In this document: positions 5,124 to 6,925 of the stretch, in pieces
How positions within the stretch are numbered: the first letter of the stretch is position 1
How the letters are laid out: every line of letters begins with the position of its first letter
From: a bacterium
GTDB taxonomy: Bacteria; Chlamydiota; Chlamydiia; Chlamydiales; 2-12-FULL-49-11
Reading direction: 5' to 3'
Length of the DNA: 6,925 bases
Assembly (NCBI GenBank): GCA_022600215.1
Contig: JAHZKV010000101.1
Span: 1 to 6,925, forward strand
Translations under genes and position numbers: made by a program
Notes under the pieces: model-generated
The model's input: the letters and a program-made list of their open reading frames with translations, nothing else
Told to the model about the DNA's origin: nothing
The model's database searches: none

Positions 5124-5737
5124 TAAGGAGCCGCCGTATCTAGAGCAAAGAAGGTGACGACAAAGTAATCAAAGATGTAGGTGGTGATAAGTACTAGGAC
5201 AAAGGAGGTAAGGTAAGACCACAGGCTCATCCATGCAGAAAATTTTTGCATTTGAGCGACGCCTTGGAGAGAGGCGATGATCTCCCAAACAAAGAAGATT
5301 ACCTTTGCACAAAGAATTACTGATATGTAAATGGAGCCTGTAGAGAATACCTTGTGTATGGAAAAGGCGTTATCTCCAAAATATAGGATAAGCAGCCCCC
5401 ACGTGACGAGTAAAAAAATCTCTGGCACGCGTCCATATATGCAGGCGGTGATCAGCTCTTTGTAGGAGGCCTTTCCGCTAAAAAATTTTCCCATCACTTC
5501 AAGAAAAAAGGCGAGCAGGTAGACAAGGATAAACCCTACTGGGATGGCAAGAATTGCAGAGGCTATTAAAATGGTGGGGAGGCCAAAGATGAGGTCAAAA
5601 TGATTAGTGGCAGCTTTGGTGAGTAAAAATACCATGCCAATTACCCAGGCAAGGTATAGAGGGATTTTACCAATATTTTTTTTAGGAACTTTGCTAACAA
5701 AGCGCCTTGGCTTTACCATTACTTGAAAAATGCTCAT
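5123..5737 (-). CDS. Yip1-family integral membrane protein
   Basis: This 204-residue multi-span membrane protein resembles the Yip1 domain family. An amphipathic N-terminus (IFQVMVKPRRFVSKVPKK) is followed by about five hydrophobic segments at roughly 26-41, 56-78, 104-121, 133-152 and 172-198. GKASYKELITACIYGRVPEIFLL (88-110) matches the 'g.as.k.l....yg..P..l' region of bacterial Yip1 proteins. Their biochemical role is unknown; eukaryotic Yip1 proteins act in vesicle traffic. I chose the ATG at 5737, which has AGGA six bases upstream and starts 8 bases after the preceding stop. A TTG at 5752 would add five residues and overlap that gene. It lies between the coiled-coil gene and hemW in one operon, and its stop overlaps the hemW start by one base. 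Confidence 0.78.
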   Translation of the reverse strand: MSIFQVMVKPRRFVSKVPKKNIGKIPLYLAWVIGMVFLLTKAATNHFDLIFGLPTILIASAILAIPVGFILVYLLAFFLEVMGKFFSGKASYKELITACIYGRVPEIFLLVTWGLLILYFGDNAFSIHKVFSTGSIYISVILCAKVIFFVWEIIASLQGVAQMQKFSAWMSLWSYLTSFVLVLITTYIFDYFVVTFFALDTAAP

Positions 5738-5745
5738 AGGAGTTC

Positions 5746-6207
5746 CTACCAAGCATCATCAAAATCATCATCTGGCATATCTTTTGTACGTTTCCAACGA
5801 TTTTTATCGCTGAAGGGATCGTCTTCTGCTTCATATTCTGCAGTAGCTTTTTCTCTTCCGCCAGCCATTTCAATATCAAATAAGGTGGTATGATCTGCTT
5901 CAAAGGAGGTGGAGGTATCCATATCATAATTAGAATTGTCTGAATTTTTATCAAAATCCACATCAGGCATCGATTGAGGCTCATATGCTTGCTTGGTAGC
6001 CCCTTTTTTTGGCATCACAAACTCTTCCATCTCGCCACTTGGTTTGAGGTAGTCTAGGCGCTTTTTTTCTTCATCGATTTTTTGCTGAAGAGCGGCGATC
6101 TCGACATTATGCTTTTCCACATCCTTCTTAGGAACAAGGTCTAAATCTAGCCATTTTTTAAGTTCTTTGATCTCTTTTTCTAATTTTTTTAGTCTTTCAA
6201 TTTTCAT
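5746..6207 (-). CDS. Coiled-coil, acidic protein of unknown function, CT053-like by position
   Basis: This 153-residue soluble protein is encoded next to and divergent from sucA, the position I recall for the uncharacterised Chlamydia protein CT053. Residues 1-56 are a Lys/Glu/Leu-rich heptad-like coiled coil (MKIERLKKLEKEIKELKKWL and onward). Residues 57-128 are low-complexity and rich in Asp, Ser and Thr, probably disordered. The C-terminus has a distinctive DPFSDKNRWKR (130-140) and an acidic end, DDDFDDAW. There is no signal peptide or membrane segment. I chose the ATG at 6207; a TTG two codons upstream is less likely. No good ribosome-binding site is visible. A four-codon ORF (ATGATTTGCTCATGA) overlaps the start by ATGA. 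It is the first gene of the leftward operon with the Yip1-like gene and hemW. Function cannot be given. Confidence 0.8.
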   Translation of the reverse strand: MKIERLKKLEKEIKELKKWLDLDLVPKKDVEKHNVEIAALQQKIDEEKKRLDYLKPSGEMEEFVMPKKGATKQAYEPQSMPDVDFDKNSDNSNYDMDTSTSFEADHTTLFDIEMAGGREKATAEYEAEDDPFSDKNRWKRTKDMPDDDFDDAW

Positions 6208-6244
6208 GAGCAAATCATCTAGGAGTTTTTTTATAAAATGCGGG

Positions 6245-6273
6245 ATTATAGCGGTTTAATCAGCCTTTGGCAA
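6245..6273 (-). promoter_or_regulatory. Promoter of the coiled-coil / Yip1-like / hemW operon
   Basis: Read leftwards, TTGCCA (6273-6268), 17 bases and TATAAT (6250-6245) form a near-consensus sigma70 promoter. The predicted start near 6238 leaves a leader of about 30 bases before the ATG at 6207. The intergenic stretch 6208-6322 separates this operon from sucA. I see no equally clear rightward promoter for sucA in it, only a short palindrome GGAAATTTTCC at about 6275-6285. Confidence 0.65.
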
Positions 6274-6322
6274 GGAAATTTTCCATTGAAAAAAATCTTT
6301 TGAGCAGTAGGGTGGAGGTAAT

Positions 6323-6925
6323 ATGGATGATGGTGGTTTCTTACAGTTTGAAAATGAAGGGTATATCTACGATCTTTTTGAAAAGTATCAAAAAGATAAA
6401 AAAAATGTACCTCCTGAGTGGGCTTATTTTTTTCAAGGGCTAGAGCTTGGAAGTGTATCAGATGGTGCGGTTACTGCTGGAGCTGTTGATGGTGAGCGTA
6501 TAGTGGAGTATTTCAAAAGAAATGGCCATTTGTATGCAAAGACCAATTCCCTGGTGGAAGGTCGCTCCTTTGATGTATCAGAATTTTTATCTTATTTCTC
6601 TCTTTCTAAGAAGGATCTATCGCAAAAGGTCTCTGCACCATCCCTAGGTATAGCAGATATTTCTATCCAAGAGTTAGTAGACAAGTTAGTGGGAGCTTTT
6701 GCTAGTGATATTGGATTACAAACCTTTGTTCCTTTGCATTCGGAGCAAGAAGAGTTTTTAACCAAAAAATTATGGGAGCGGGAGGCTCTTTCCAAGGAGG
6801 AGGTAGTTCTTGCTGTGAAAGAAGTGGGTAAGGCTAAGCTTCTTGAAGATTTTTTGCAGAAAAAGTTCTTGGGAGCAAAGCGTTTTTCTGTAGAAGGGGG
6901 AGAGAGTGTCTTATCTTTACTCAAA
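6323..6925 (+). CDS. sucA: 2-oxoglutarate dehydrogenase E1 component, N-terminal part
   Basis: SucA is the thiamine-diphosphate-dependent E1 of the 2-oxoglutarate dehydrogenase complex, which decarboxylates 2-oxoglutarate and passes the succinyl group to the E2 lipoyl domain. Only the first 201 residues are in the window. The ThDP-binding and catalytic regions lie beyond it. Support comes from the N-terminal E2-binding-type helix GYIYDLFEKYQKDKKNVPPEWAYFF (residues 13-37, equivalent to 'yl..LYe.yl.DP.sVd..W...F') and from the region ending FLQKKFLGAKRFSVEGGESVL, which matches the strongly conserved 'Fl..kfpg.KRFslEGgEs.ip.l' of SucA. Unlike Proteobacterial SucA, the section between them is compressed. 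The start ATG follows GGTGGAGGT at 6311-6319. Divergent from the CT053-like gene, as in Chlamydia, where sucB normally follows. Confidence 0.93.
   Translation, partial: MDDGGFLQFENEGYIYDLFEKYQKDKKNVPPEWAYFFQGLELGSVSDGAVTAGAVDGERIVEYFKRNGHLYAKTNSLVEGRSFDVSEFLSYFSLSKKDLSQKVSAPSLGIADISIQELVDKLVGAFASDIGLQTFVPLHSEQEEFLTKKLWEREALSKEEVVLAVKEVGKAKLLEDFLQKKFLGAKRFSVEGGESVLSLLK

Noticed and set aside
6204..6218. Four-codon leader ORF (Met-Ile-Cys-Ser) overlapping the coiled-coil gene start by ATGA
   Set aside because: It has no ribosome-binding site and is too short to distinguish from chance. It is kept only as a remark.
6208..6322. A rightward sucA promoter
   Set aside because: Several AT-rich hexamers exist (TATAAA at 6232, TTTAAT at 6255), but none has a reasonable -35 at 16-18 bases, so I do not annotate one.
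6592..6924. A 110-codon open frame on the minus strand at the right edge
   Set aside because: It lies antisense to the clearly conserved sucA coding region, has a composition typical of an antisense shadow (Ser/Thr/Arg/Phe-rich) and no recognisable start signals.

Overview
The window looks like a piece of chromosome from a member of the Chlamydiota, probably an environmental (non-Chlamydiaceae) lineage. The main reason is gene content and order. From holA rightwards the order is holA, a short RsmI-like methyltransferase, hemW, a Yip1-family membrane protein, a coiled-coil/acidic protein and sucA. As I remember it, this matches the Chlamydia trachomatis block CT047, CT048, CT052, CT053, CT054. 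FabI is also of the plant-plastid/chlamydial type. Base composition is moderately AT-rich. No phage, IS, CRISPR, tRNA or rRNA genes are visible.

Layout. (1) Bases 1-2000: two small membrane proteins of unknown function flank a leftward fabI. Each has a pair of closely spaced hydrophobic segments, the architecture typical of chlamydial inclusion-membrane (Inc) proteins. The left one is cut by the window start and ends at a clear intrinsic terminator that overlaps the end of fabI. The right one diverges from fabI and has a near-consensus sigma70 promoter wrapped in a perfect 11-bp inverted repeat. (2) Bases 2000-4030: holA (DNA polymerase III delta) and the methyltransferase gene are both rightward. 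Each is followed by one copy of a compound hairpin repeat that starts with a 53-base unit identical at 51 positions. Both genes have an extended -10 motif (TGnTAGAnT) exactly 6 bases before the ATG and no convincing ribosome-binding site, which suggests leaderless mRNAs. (3) Bases 4030-6275: a leftward operon reads coiled-coil protein, Yip1-like protein, hemW, with tight or overlapping junctions and a consensus-like promoter at 6245-6273. (4) Bases 6323-6925: the N-terminal third or less of sucA (2-oxoglutarate dehydrogenase E1), rightward and divergent from the operon, runs off the window.

Functionally this is mostly housekeeping: fatty-acid elongation (FabI), replication clamp loading (HolA), probable rRNA methylation, heme handling (HemW) and the TCA cycle (SucA). 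The less ordinary parts are the two Inc-like proteins around fabI, the palindromic operator, the paired intergenic repeats, the possible leaderless promoters, and the two uncharacterised proteins cotranscribed with hemW. I see no convincing novel multi-gene system.
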